Shown: positions 1-6,118 of the stretch, piece by piece | Numbering within the stretch: position 1 is the first letter of the stretch | How the letters are laid out: every line of letters starts with the position of its first letter | Source: Verrucomicrobia subdivision 6 bacterium | GTDB lineage: Bacteria; Verrucomicrobiota; Verrucomicrobiia; Methylacidiphilales; Verrucolacustridaceae | Assembly: GCA_945866245.1 (NCBI GenBank) | Contig: CAMBGW010000061.1 | Location: forward strand, 1 to 6,209 | Reading direction: 5' to 3' | DNA: 6,209 bases | Translations under genes and position numbers: made by a program | The notes under the pieces: model-generated | Told to the model about the DNA's origin: nothing | What the model saw: only the letters and a program-made list of their open reading frames with translations | Databases searched by the model: none

Positions 1-224
1 CCAATGATTGCAATGAGTGCTGTCCCTGCGGCGGCCCAGATCGCATAGACAATTCCGATTTCCAGGCTTTTCAAGGAAGTCGACATCAAGGCGAAAGCGG
101 ACAGATAAAAGAGAACCACTCCTAAGATGGGTAGAGGACGGCTCATCCCGTTGGATAGTTTCAGGCAAACGGTACCGCAAACTTCCAGGGCAATGGACAA
201 ACAAAGGATCAGCCAAGGGTTCAT
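1..224 (-). CDS. SMR-family multidrug efflux transporter (EmrE/Qac type), N-terminal part, truncated by window edge
   Basis: The reverse strand reads from an ATG at 224-222 to the left edge with no stop: 74 full codons plus two bases. The protein starts MNPWLILCLSIALEVCGT and is very hydrophobic, with about two and a half of the four helices expected of a roughly 105-110 residue SMR protein. It keeps the proton/substrate-binding Glu14 of EmrE at the same number, plus Gly17, Lys22, Tyr40, Tyr60, Trp63 and Gly67, including the 'YAIW' motif of helix 3. The E-V-x-G-T context resembles the Qac/EmrE drug-export subtype more than the Gdx (guanidinium) subtype, which usually has Trp nearby. EmrE's 'SGVG' after Trp63 is here 'AAAG', so Gly65 is Ala. 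SMR proteins act as inner-membrane proton antiporters. The gene diverges from the protease cluster across 57 bases. The C-terminal third is not visible, so the subtype and partner arrangement (homodimer or paired SMR) stay open. Confidence 0.93.
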   Translation of the reverse strand, partial: MNPWLILCLSIALEVCGTVCLKLSNGMSRPLPILGVVLFYLSAFALMSTSLKSLEIGIVYAIWAAAGTALIAII

Positions 225-230
225 TTTTGA

Positions 231-258
231 ATCCTAGGACAGCGGAAATCTGAGGCAA
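231..258 (-). promoter_or_regulatory. possible promoter of the SMR gene (or ribosome binding site overlapping it)
   Basis: Read on the minus strand, TTGCCT (258-253) and TAGGAT (236-231) are separated by 16 bases; each matches the sigma-70 consensus at four of six positions. TAGGAT ends 6 bases before the ATG, so transcription would begin at or next to the start codon. The same stretch contains AGGA about 7 bases before the ATG, which could instead be a Shine-Dalgarno site. The two readings exclude each other unless the real promoter lies inside the protease gene. Seen by eye only. Confidence 0.3.
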
Positions 259-281
259 TCTGGTTTACTCGCTTTCCTGAG

Positions 282-1820
282 ATGATACGCTTCTGCTTTA
301 TGGAACTGCGCTTTGTGAAGTCTGTCTTGATTCTCCTTTTGCCGCTTCTATGTGGATGCGGCAACGGGGATTGGCAGTTGGGGGAGGCAAAAAAGAATGT
401 GGTGATGGTGGAGGTGACTTCGCAAACCTGGGACTATCGGCTCCCCTGGAATCCAGGGACGGTGAGTTCGGCTCGGGGTGCGGGTTTTGTCATCGATCGA
501 AAAAGGATCCTAACGAATGCGCATGTGGTGAGTGGTGCGAGGTATTTGACCGTTCAGCGTGAGGCCGATCCCCGAAAGTATCAGGGGAAAGTTCTGTTTG
601 TGGCGCATGATTGCGATTTGGCGTTACTCGAGGTTGAGGACTCGGAATTCTTTAGCGGAACAAGTGATCTGCCCATCGGGGGTATTCCCGAGCTGGAATC
701 GGTGGTTAGCGTCTACGGTTTTCCGATTGGTGGGGATCGGTTGACGGTTACTCGTGGGGTTGTCAGTCGGATTGATTATAACTCTTACACGCACTCAGGC
801 CGAGAATCCCATTTGGCGATTCAGATCGATGCGGCGATCAATCCTGGGAACAGCGGTGGGCCAGTCATGCAGAACGACAAAGTAGTGGGTGTGGCCTTTC
901 AAGGTTTTCGTGGGGATGTGGCGCAGAACGTCGGCTACATGATTCCCACACCCGTGATTCGAAGGTTCTTAAAGGATGTTGAGGATGGGAAGTATGATCA
1001 CTATGTGGACATTGCCATTCGGTGGATGGCCCTCGAGAACCCCGCGATGAGAGGCTACTACCATCGCCCGAACGATGGGTTGGGGGTAGTGGTGACCGAT
1101 ATTTTCGCTGAGGGCTCGTCCGATGGAGTCTTGGAAAAGGGGGATGTTTTGCTCTCGATCGACGGATATGCCATCGAAAGCGACGGTTCGGTTCGGTTGG
1201 ACGGGCAACCGGTGCAGCTGGAGGAGATCGTGGAGCGAAAATTTGCTGGGGATACGGTGGAGTTAGAAGTTTGGAGAAATCAAAAGTTGGAGAAGAAACA
1301 GATTACTTTGCGACCCGCTGAAATGTTTTCCATGTATGAGAACCTTTATGAGGAGCCGCCACGGTATGTGCTTTATGGGGGTTTGGTGTTTCAGCCTCTG
1401 ACGGCAAATTTAATGGCGGGGTTAGTCTCGGGAGCGGACTTGCGGTTAAGGCAAACGTACACCTTGTTTGGGCAAGATCAGCTCTACAAAGAGACGCCGG
1501 AGCCTGTCATCCTGACCACGGTTTTGCCGGATCGTTCCAACGTATATTTAGCAGGGCTAACTGGTCAGGTAGTGCGGGAGATCAACGGGAAAAGAATTCG
1601 AACCTTGGCGGATGTATTACCCGCTTTGGAATTAGGTGGAGAGCGGAGTGTGATCCGTTTTGAGGGGGATCAGAGGCCAGCGGTTTTGAAGAAAAAAGAG
1701 GTGGATCAGGTGATGCCCCGAATTATGACCCAGTATGGAATTACTCAGCCTAATCGGACGGAGTTAGGAAGTCGCAGATTGCCAAAGGGATCTTATCAAC
1801 AAGAGGGGGAATCGCGATGA
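282..1820 (+). CDS. HtrA/Deg-family serine protease with PDZ domains, probable lipoprotein (Deg9/Deg2-like)
   Basis: This is an ATP-independent, trypsin-fold (S1C) envelope protease. The N-terminus is a short basic segment and a Leu-rich stretch (about residues 12-23) ending LCGC, a plausible lipobox with Cys26 as the lipidated residue. The protease domain spans about residues 35-235. The triad is complete: His81 in TNAHVV, Asp112 in DCDLALL, Ser191 in NPGNSGGPV. A PDZ domain follows (about 265-345). After it comes a C-terminal module beginning RYVLYGGLVF (361-370), with a second PDZ-like part (about 405-465) and 'QYGI' near the end. That order matches plant Deg9/Deg2/Deg10 and their bacterial relatives rather than E. 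coli DegP. The start is uncertain: ATG at 282 and 300 and GTG at 315 are in frame and none has a clear ribosome binding site; starting at 300 gives a more normal signal peptide. It overlaps the next gene by four bases (ATGA). Natural substrates are unknown. Confidence 0.93.
   Translation: MIRFCFMELRFVKSVLILLLPLLCGCGNGDWQLGEAKKNVVMVEVTSQTWDYRLPWNPGTVSSARGAGFVIDRKRILTNAHVVSGARYLTVQREADPRKYQGKVLFVAHDCDLALLEVEDSEFFSGTSDLPIGGIPELESVVSVYGFPIGGDRLTVTRGVVSRIDYNSYTHSGRESHLAIQIDAAINPGNSGGPVMQNDKVVGVAFQGFRGDVAQNVGYMIPTPVIRRFLKDVEDGKYDHYVDIAIRWMALENPAMRGYYHRPNDGLGVVVTDIFAEGSSDGVLEKGDVLLSIDGYAIESDGSVRLDGQPVQLEEIVERKFAGDTVELEVWRNQKLEKKQITLRPAEMFSMYENLYEEPPRYVLYGGLVFQPLTANLMAGLVSGADLRLRQTYTLFGQDQLYKETPEPVILTTVLPDRSNVYLAGLTGQVVREINGKRIRTLADVLPALELGGERSVIRFEGDQRPAVLKKKEVDQVMPRIMTQYGITQPNRTELGSRRLPKGSYQQEGESR
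1803..1810 (+). promoter_or_regulatory. ribosome binding site of the pseudoprotease gene
   Basis: GAGGGGGA lies 6 bases before the ATG at 1817, inside the last codons of the protease gene. The identical octamer recurs at 3287-3294, 4 bases before the start of the HAD gene. It fixes the start at 1817 and the ATGA overlap, favouring coupled translation of protease and partner. Confidence 0.75.
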
Positions 1821-3277
1821 GGTGGGCATTGGTTCTAGGCGGCTGTTTGTGCATGGCGGGTGGGGTCTGGGCAGAAGATGAAGATTCGAGGGGATCCTTG
1901 GTCAGGGTGAGGGCATCGATTCAGCCTTATGATCAATTTCGGCCGTGGCAGAAAAAGTCACCCTATGGACTCAATGGAACGGGGGTGGTTTTGCCTGGGG
2001 GAAAAGTTCTCGCAACAGCGGCTCTGGTGGCGAATCGAACGGAAGTCGGTCTCGAGAAACCGGGTTCGGCTGAGAAGTGTGCCGCAGAGGTGGAAGCGAT
2101 CGATTACGAGGCGAACCTTGCGCTCCTTCAGCCGGTAGATCGAAACTTTCTCAAGGGTTTTTCGGGAGTTTTATTGGGACCGGCGTTGCGGGCTGGAGAT
2201 AAAACGGAGGTTTGGCAGTTAGAAAAAAATGGGGAAATGTTGCGAAACCAAGCAGAGATTCTTTCTGCAGGGGTGGGGCGATACCCGTCGGATGAGGCGG
2301 GATTTCTGGTCTACGGGGTACGAGTCTCGTTGCCCAAGCGGGATGACAGTTACACCTTGCCGTTGATGAAGGATGGTCAGTTGGCGGGGATGATGATGGG
2401 GTATGATCGTGACTCTCAGGAGGGAACGGCAATTCCTGTGCCCATGATTGAGCATTTTCTGAAAGATGCCTCGGATGGAAAGTATGAAGGGTTCCCTACC
2501 TTAGGGGTAAGTTGGAGTCCTCTGCGCGATCCGAATTTGCGGGAGGAGGTTTTGGCACCGAAGTCTGGAGGTCTCCTATTGACCCGAGTGAATCCAAGGG
2601 GGACTGCGGGCAGGGCAGGATTACGAGAGGGGGATATTTTGATTAGCGTAGATGGATTTAAGTTGGATGAGGATGGGAACTATCGAGACCCGTTGTACGG
2701 GCCCACGGCTGTGGGAAACCTAATTCGAACGCGCCCGACGGTGGGTTCTCCTGCGAAGTTTAGAATTTCGCGGGATGGGAAAGAAATGGAGATGACAGGA
2801 ACGTATGACCGAAAAGCTCGGGAGGAGGTCGCGATCCCCACGCTTCAGTTTGATCAAGCCCCCAAATACTTAGTGGTGGGTGGGCTTGTGTTTCAGGAAC
2901 TCACGGGGGTGTATTTGCAGGAGTGGGGGGATAAGTGGTCGGAGCGGGCCCCGCAGCGGCTGGTTGAGTATTTCACGTTCCAGCAGGACAAGAGACCGGA
3001 TCCAGAAAAGAAGGTCGTATTCTTAAGTCAGGTACTGCCTTCACCGATTACCTTAGGGTATCAACAGTTGTCTGGCTTGGTGTTGCTTCAGCTGAACGGG
3101 CAGGAGATTAAAAGTTTGGCGGAGCTGGCTAAGGTGGTGGATAGTTGCGCGAGCGGGAATCTGGTTTTCGAGTTTCGGGATGAGCCGGGAAAGCTCATCC
3201 TGAATGCGGCGGAGTTACCAGCTAGTTCGGAGAAGATTGGAAAAGATTACGGGTTACGCGAATTACGTCGGCTGTAG
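1817..3277 (+). CDS. secreted HtrA/Deg-like pseudoprotease with PDZ domains, catalytic triad lost
   Basis: This is a paralogue of the upstream protease with the same domain order but no catalytic triad. Residues 1-19 form a signal peptide ending VWA, a likely signal peptidase I site, so the mature protein would be soluble in the periplasm rather than lipidated. The degenerate trypsin-like domain covers about 27-215. Aligned by eye, catalytic His is Ala69 (VLATAALV for ILTNAHVV), Asp is Asn100 (EANLALL for DCDLALL), and the GNSGG serine loop is DDSYT, placing Tyr179 (or, with a gap, Ser178) at the nucleophile. The rest is well kept: the linker FLKDASDGKYEGFP, a PDZ domain (about 250-330), KYLVVGGLVFQELT (350-363), a second PDZ-like part with LSQVLPSPITLGY (403-415), and DYGL near the end, all typical of Deg9-like proteins. 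The reading frame is intact throughout, so it looks like a selected protein and not a decaying gene. Likely roles are subunit, adaptor or chaperone for the protease; this is inference. Confidence 0.9.
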   Translation: MRWALVLGGCLCMAGGVWAEDEDSRGSLVRVRASIQPYDQFRPWQKKSPYGLNGTGVVLPGGKVLATAALVANRTEVGLEKPGSAEKCAAEVEAIDYEANLALLQPVDRNFLKGFSGVLLGPALRAGDKTEVWQLEKNGEMLRNQAEILSAGVGRYPSDEAGFLVYGVRVSLPKRDDSYTLPLMKDGQLAGMMMGYDRDSQEGTAIPVPMIEHFLKDASDGKYEGFPTLGVSWSPLRDPNLREEVLAPKSGGLLLTRVNPRGTAGRAGLREGDILISVDGFKLDEDGNYRDPLYGPTAVGNLIRTRPTVGSPAKFRISRDGKEMEMTGTYDRKAREEVAIPTLQFDQAPKYLVVGGLVFQELTGVYLQEWGDKWSERAPQRLVEYFTFQQDKRPDPEKKVVFLSQVLPSPITLGYQQLSGLVLLQLNGQEIKSLAELAKVVDSCASGNLVFEFRDEPGKLILNAAELPASSEKIGKDYGLRELRRL

Positions 3278-3286
3278 TCGACTTTC

Positions 3287-3294
3287 GAGGGGGA
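3287..3294 (+). promoter_or_regulatory. ribosome binding site of the HAD phosphatase gene
   Basis: GAGGGGGA, 4 bases before the ATG at 3299, is identical to the site in front of the pseudoprotease gene. A second ATG at 3294 opens a two-codon frame (ATG GGA TGA) that ends within the true start, so 3299 is the productive start. Confidence 0.65.
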
Positions 3295-3298
3295 TGGG

Positions 3299-3997
3299 AT
3301 GAGGAGATTAAGCGGTTTTGCAGTTTTCGATTTAGATGGGACTTTAGTCGATACCTTGGAAGAAATTCGTGCGGCCCTGAATCGAGTATTGGCGCGGCAT
3401 CAACGGAGAGATTTGTCGCGGGATGAGGTGCAAAACCTAATTGGACATGGGCCTTATACCTTGCTGGAGCGTGCTTGGAAGGCGACTGGGATGAAGATTA
3501 GTCCAAGCGAGAGCATTGATTTAGCTGAAGAGTACTCCAGGGAGTACGACAAGAACCCACCCGGGACGAGCCGACCTTATCCTGGGGTGGTAGAGGGGTT
3601 GCGGCGGTTGGTTCGGTTGGGATGGAAATTAGGAATCTGTACGAATAAACATGGGGATGCGGCACGTTCTTTGGTTCGAGAGTTAGGTTGGCAGAGTTGG
3701 ATTCGAGTGGTGGTGAGCGGAGAGGAGACTTATCGAAAGCCCGATCCGCGGGTTTTGCAGTTGTCCTTCCAGCAGCTGGGAGCGGGGTTTGGGCGACATC
3801 TTTTTATTGGGGACAGCCAGGTGGACTTGCAGACGGCTCAGAATGCGCGGATTGAGGGAATCTTTTTAAGTCACGGTTATGGGCAGATGGGGAGTTTTCG
3901 TTCGGCTCGTTTTGAAAGTGCGGTGAACCTATTTCGTTGGATGGCTCAGTCTGGTCCTCAATTCAAGTCAATGGGGTGCGAGGGTGAAGACTTGTGA
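3299..3997 (+). CDS. HAD-superfamily hydrolase, phosphoglycolate phosphatase (Gph/PpaX) type
   Basis: This is a cytoplasmic phosphatase of 232 residues, close to the usual length for Gph-type HAD enzymes. All four HAD motifs are present: motif I FDLDGTLVDT with nucleophile Asp11 and acid/base Asp13; motif II CTNK with Thr115; motif III Lys147 in YRKPDP; motif IV GDSQVD with Asp172 and Asp176 for magnesium. The segment between motifs I and II (about 15-95) is a helical cap of subclass I, as in enzymes acting on small phosphorylated metabolites. Gph hydrolyses 2-phosphoglycolate, a toxic by-product of DNA repair and oxygenation; PpaX-like relatives use pyrophosphate and others use sugar phosphates, so the substrate is not proven. 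It follows the pseudoprotease by 21 bases and is probably in the same transcript. The C-terminal tail after about residue 215 is polar and looks dispensable. Confidence 0.9.
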   Translation: MRRLSGFAVFDLDGTLVDTLEEIRAALNRVLARHQRRDLSRDEVQNLIGHGPYTLLERAWKATGMKISPSESIDLAEEYSREYDKNPPGTSRPYPGVVEGLRRLVRLGWKLGICTNKHGDAARSLVRELGWQSWIRVVVSGEETYRKPDPRVLQLSFQQLGAGFGRHLFIGDSQVDLQTAQNARIEGIFLSHGYGQMGSFRSARFESAVNLFRWMAQSGPQFKSMGCEGEDL

Positions 3998-4032
3998 TGG
4001 CTCATACCCTTAGGGAGGATGCAAAACCGTGA
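3997..4032 (+). CDS. possible 11-codon coupling mini-ORF
   Basis: The ATG overlaps the HAD stop by one base (TGATG at 3995-3999). The frame encodes MAHTLREDAKP, and its TGA at 4030-4032 overlaps the GTG start of the next gene (GTGA at 4029-4032). AGGGTG at 3981-3986 lies 10 bases before this ATG. The mini-ORF therefore bridges exactly from one gene's stop to the next gene's start and contains the next gene's ribosome binding site. It could be a coupling or leader frame, or chance. The peptide has no recognisable features. Confidence 0.25.
   Translation: MAHTLREDAKP
4012..4019 (+). promoter_or_regulatory. ribosome binding site deciding the GTG start at 4029
   Basis: AGGGAGGA is a near-perfect Shine-Dalgarno sequence, 9 bases before GTG at 4029. 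The next in-frame ATG (4098) has no comparable site, so GTG is the preferred start. Confidence 0.7.
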
Positions 4033-4499
4033 AGTCTAAAAAGAAAGATTTAGAAACTGTGGACGGCAGTCAGGCGAATTCGTTCCGGGCGCTGGCTATG
4101 ACGGCGAATGAAATCAGAATTGAGCAGGCGGAAAGGCGGTTGTACGCAATTTTAGATCGGCATACGCGTTTGATTGAGGGGCTGAGCAAATCGATCAAGG
4201 CGGACGACTTAGAGGAGGACATGCAAAAAAATCTCAAGGAGACGAACAGCATGCTGGACGACTGCTTTTGGCAATTTCTGAGCCCCTTAGAACCAGGGGA
4301 TAAGGTGGTTTCGGCATACGATACCAAGATGGTGGAGGGGACGATTCTCTCAATTCAGAAGGAGTCTGCTCATCAGGAGTACGGCTCGGCGGTGGTGCAG
4401 TTTCCCTCAGAGGAGGCAAAGACTGTGGATGTATGTGAGCTGGTTAAGGTCTGGGGGTCAGTTCTCCACTCGGAGACGGCAGTGCCGGGCCAGAATTAA
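4029..4499 (+). CDS. hypothetical protein, helical N-terminal half and beta-rich C-terminal half
   Basis: I do not recognise this 156-residue protein. It has no signal peptide or membrane segment, so it should be cytoplasmic. Residues 1-24 are basic then polar and probably disordered. Residues about 25-82 are rich in Glu, Lys, Arg and Leu with heptad-like spacing (EIRIEQAERRLYAILDRH), suggesting a helical hairpin or coiled coil. Residues about 86-142 look like a small beta barrel of SH3/Tudor/KOW kind: PLEPGDKVV turn, EGTILSIQ, SAVVQF, TVDVCELVKVW. This fold reading is inference from the hydrophobic pattern alone. The GTG start is set by a strong ribosome binding site; a start at the ATG at 4098 would drop the basic tail. 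It ends the plus-strand cluster, 31 bases after the HAD gene, and its stop is 3 bases from that of gpmI. Codon use looks like that of its neighbours, so it is likely a real gene. Confidence 0.75.
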   Translation: MKSKKKDLETVDGSQANSFRALAMTANEIRIEQAERRLYAILDRHTRLIEGLSKSIKADDLEEDMQKNLKETNSMLDDCFWQFLSPLEPGDKVVSAYDTKMVEGTILSIQKESAHQEYGSAVVQFPSEEAKTVDVCELVKVWGSVLHSETAVPGQN

Positions 4500-4502
4500 A
4501 GT

Positions 4503-6053
4503 TTATTCTTTCTTCCTGAGAAGGGAGTGGCCGGTCATCGATGGGGGTTGAGCAACTCCTAGCATTTCCAAAAGAGTGGGGGCGATGTCAGCAAGAATTC
4601 CATCGCCCATGGTGTAATGGTGGGAATCGGCTGAGACGTAAATGCAGTGGACAAGATTGGTGGTGTGCGCGGTGTGAGGCGTCCCCCCTTTTTCGAGCAT
4701 CTGCTCGCAGTTCCCATGGTCTGCTGTGACGAGAGCTTTTCCCCCAACCTTCTGGAGGGCCTGAAGAACCTCTCCCACACAACGGTCAATCGTTTCCACG
4801 GCGCGAATCCCAGCGGTGATGACCCCTGTGTGGCCCACCATATCTGGGTTAGCGAAATTGAGGATAATCATATCGTCGAGCCCACGATGGATTCTTTCGA
4901 CCACTCGTTCGGTGAGCGCGAGTGCACTCATTTCTGGCTGGAGGTCATAGGTGGCGACCTTGGGTGAAGGAACCATGACCCGCTCTTCCAGTAGGCAGGG
5001 GGTTTCTTTTCCACCATTAAAGAAGTAGGTGACGTGCGGATACTTTTCGGTCTCGGCAAGGCGAGCTTGGGACAATCCATGGGATGCGACTACTTCACCG
5101 AGAAGGTCGTTCATGGGGAGAGGGGTGAAAAGGTGTTGAAATCCCAACCGTGTAAAATCAGCCTCGTACGGGGTCATGGTAAATACTTTCACCTTAGGCC
5201 GGTGAGGGGAGGGGAAGTCTTGAAACTCTGGGTCTGCTAAGGCGCGGACGATTTGCCGCATGCGATCAGCACGGAAATTTAAGAAAAACAGTGTATCCCC
5301 GTCTTGAATGATGGGACGGGTTGGTTCGCAAAGAGAGAAGGGGGGAAGAAATTCATCCGTCTTGCCATCGGCATAGCATTGGGCAATGGCACTGGCAGCG
5401 GAGGTGATGGGGGTTCCCTTGCCATCGACAAAGAGATCTCGTGCTAATTGAACTCGTTCCCAGCGGCGATCCCGATCCATGGCGTAGTAGCGACCGATCA
5501 GAGTGGCGAGTCGAGCGCCTGGGCATTTGGCGATGGCACTTTCAAGTTTAGCGATAAATTCCCGGCCTGAGGTTGGAGAGCAGTCGCGTCCATCGGTCAT
5601 GGCATGGACAAAGATTTCGCGGTGGCCGGAACGCGAGGCGATCTGAATAAGAGAGATTAAATGATCGATATGCGAGTGAACGCCCCCATCGGATACGAGC
5701 CCTAAGAAGTGTAGTCGTTTCCCACTGGCTTGACGTAGACAATCTTGAAGAACTGGATTCTTCTCTAAAGAGTGATCGGCCACAGCCAGGTTGATGCGGG
5801 TCAGCTCTTGGTAAACGATTCTGCCTGCCCCTAGGTTTAAATGACCGACCTCTGAATTTCCCATCTGACCTTCTGGCAGACCTACTTGCAGTCCGCTGGC
5901 CTGGAGGCGCGACATTGGGTAATTCTGGTAAAGCTGATCGTGGATGGGGGTTGAGGCGAGAAGAGTGGCGTCCCCTTGTTTCTCTGCACCGGAACGGCCC
6001 GCAGGGTTGATTCCCCACCCGTCACGGATGAGCAATAGGACAGGCTTTTTCAT
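4503..6053 (-). CDS. gpmI: 2,3-bisphosphoglycerate-independent phosphoglycerate mutase
   Basis: This enzyme interconverts 3-phosphoglycerate and 2-phosphoglycerate in glycolysis and gluconeogenesis, using two manganese ions and a phosphoserine intermediate; it is cytoplasmic and monomeric in this family. The 516 residues match the usual length of about 510-515. Metal and catalytic residues are all present: Asp11 in IRDGWG, Ser67 in QMGNSEVGH, Asp404 and His408 in NPDMVGHTG, Asp445 and His446 in TADHGN, and His463 in TAHT. Substrate-binding residues of the transferase domain are also kept: TDGRD (153-157), GRYYAMDRD (187-195), FRADR (260-264) and Lys337 in TEKYPHVTYFFNGG. Arg10 replaces the more common Leu before the first metal-binding Asp, which I associate with some PVC-group sequences. 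The ATG at 6053 fits the family N-terminus but lacks a Shine-Dalgarno site. The gene converges with the hypothetical gene at 4029-4499 and diverges from the gene at 6151. Confidence 0.98.
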   Translation of the reverse strand: MKKPVLLLIRDGWGINPAGRSGAEKQGDATLLASTPIHDQLYQNYPMSRLQASGLQVGLPEGQMGNSEVGHLNLGAGRIVYQELTRINLAVADHSLEKNPVLQDCLRQASGKRLHFLGLVSDGGVHSHIDHLISLIQIASRSGHREIFVHAMTDGRDCSPTSGREFIAKLESAIAKCPGARLATLIGRYYAMDRDRRWERVQLARDLFVDGKGTPITSAASAIAQCYADGKTDEFLPPFSLCEPTRPIIQDGDTLFFLNFRADRMRQIVRALADPEFQDFPSPHRPKVKVFTMTPYEADFTRLGFQHLFTPLPMNDLLGEVVASHGLSQARLAETEKYPHVTYFFNGGKETPCLLEERVMVPSPKVATYDLQPEMSALALTERVVERIHRGLDDMIILNFANPDMVGHTGVITAGIRAVETIDRCVGEVLQALQKVGGKALVTADHGNCEQMLEKGGTPHTAHTTNLVHCIYVSADSHHYTMGDGILADIAPTLLEMLGVAQPPSMTGHSLLRKKE

Positions 6054-6059
6054 TTTGAT

Positions 6060-6065
6060 AGATTA
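6060..6065 (-). promoter_or_regulatory. possible -10 element of gpmI, leaderless spacing
   Basis: On the minus strand TAATCT ends 6 bases before the gpmI ATG and fits the TANNNT pattern, which would put the transcription start at about the A of the ATG. No convincing -35 box is seen at 16-18 bases upstream. No Shine-Dalgarno sequence lies before the ATG, consistent with a leaderless message, but support is weak. Confidence 0.2.
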
Positions 6066-6118
6066 CCAAAGACTGGATTAAGAATCGAGGCAGGTTGTTT
6101 GGAGGTGAAAAACTTTGG

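Noticed and set aside
17..253. Plus-strand open frame of 78 codons rich in Arg and Ser
   Set aside because: It lies antisense to the clearly recognisable SMR gene and has no family resemblance; low-complexity Arg/Ser composition is typical of a shadow frame.
2151..2455. Minus-strand open frames of 93 and 78 codons inside the pseudoprotease gene
   Set aside because: Pro/His/Ser-rich translations with no motif, wholly inside a well-supported gene.
1817..3277. Reading the second Deg protein as an active protease with Ser178 as nucleophile
   Set aside because: No His is available at or near the base position and the GNSGG oxyanion loop is absent, so an active S1C site is not supported.
3294..3302. 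Upstream ATG at 3294 as start of the HAD gene
   Set aside because: It is in another frame and stops after two codons.
282..4499. Defence or mobile-element island centred on the Deg pair
   Set aside because: No integrase, transposase, nuclease, direct repeats at the borders or shift in base use; neighbours are housekeeping-type genes.
4492..4509. AGAAT / ATTCT inverted repeat between the convergent stop codons as a bidirectional terminator
   Set aside because: The stem is only five AT-rich pairs with an 8-base loop and no GC core; too weak to call.
5548..6018. 156-codon minus-strand frame overlapping gpmI
   Set aside because: Arg/Ser/Pro-rich shadow on the same strand, different frame; gpmI is unambiguous across this stretch.
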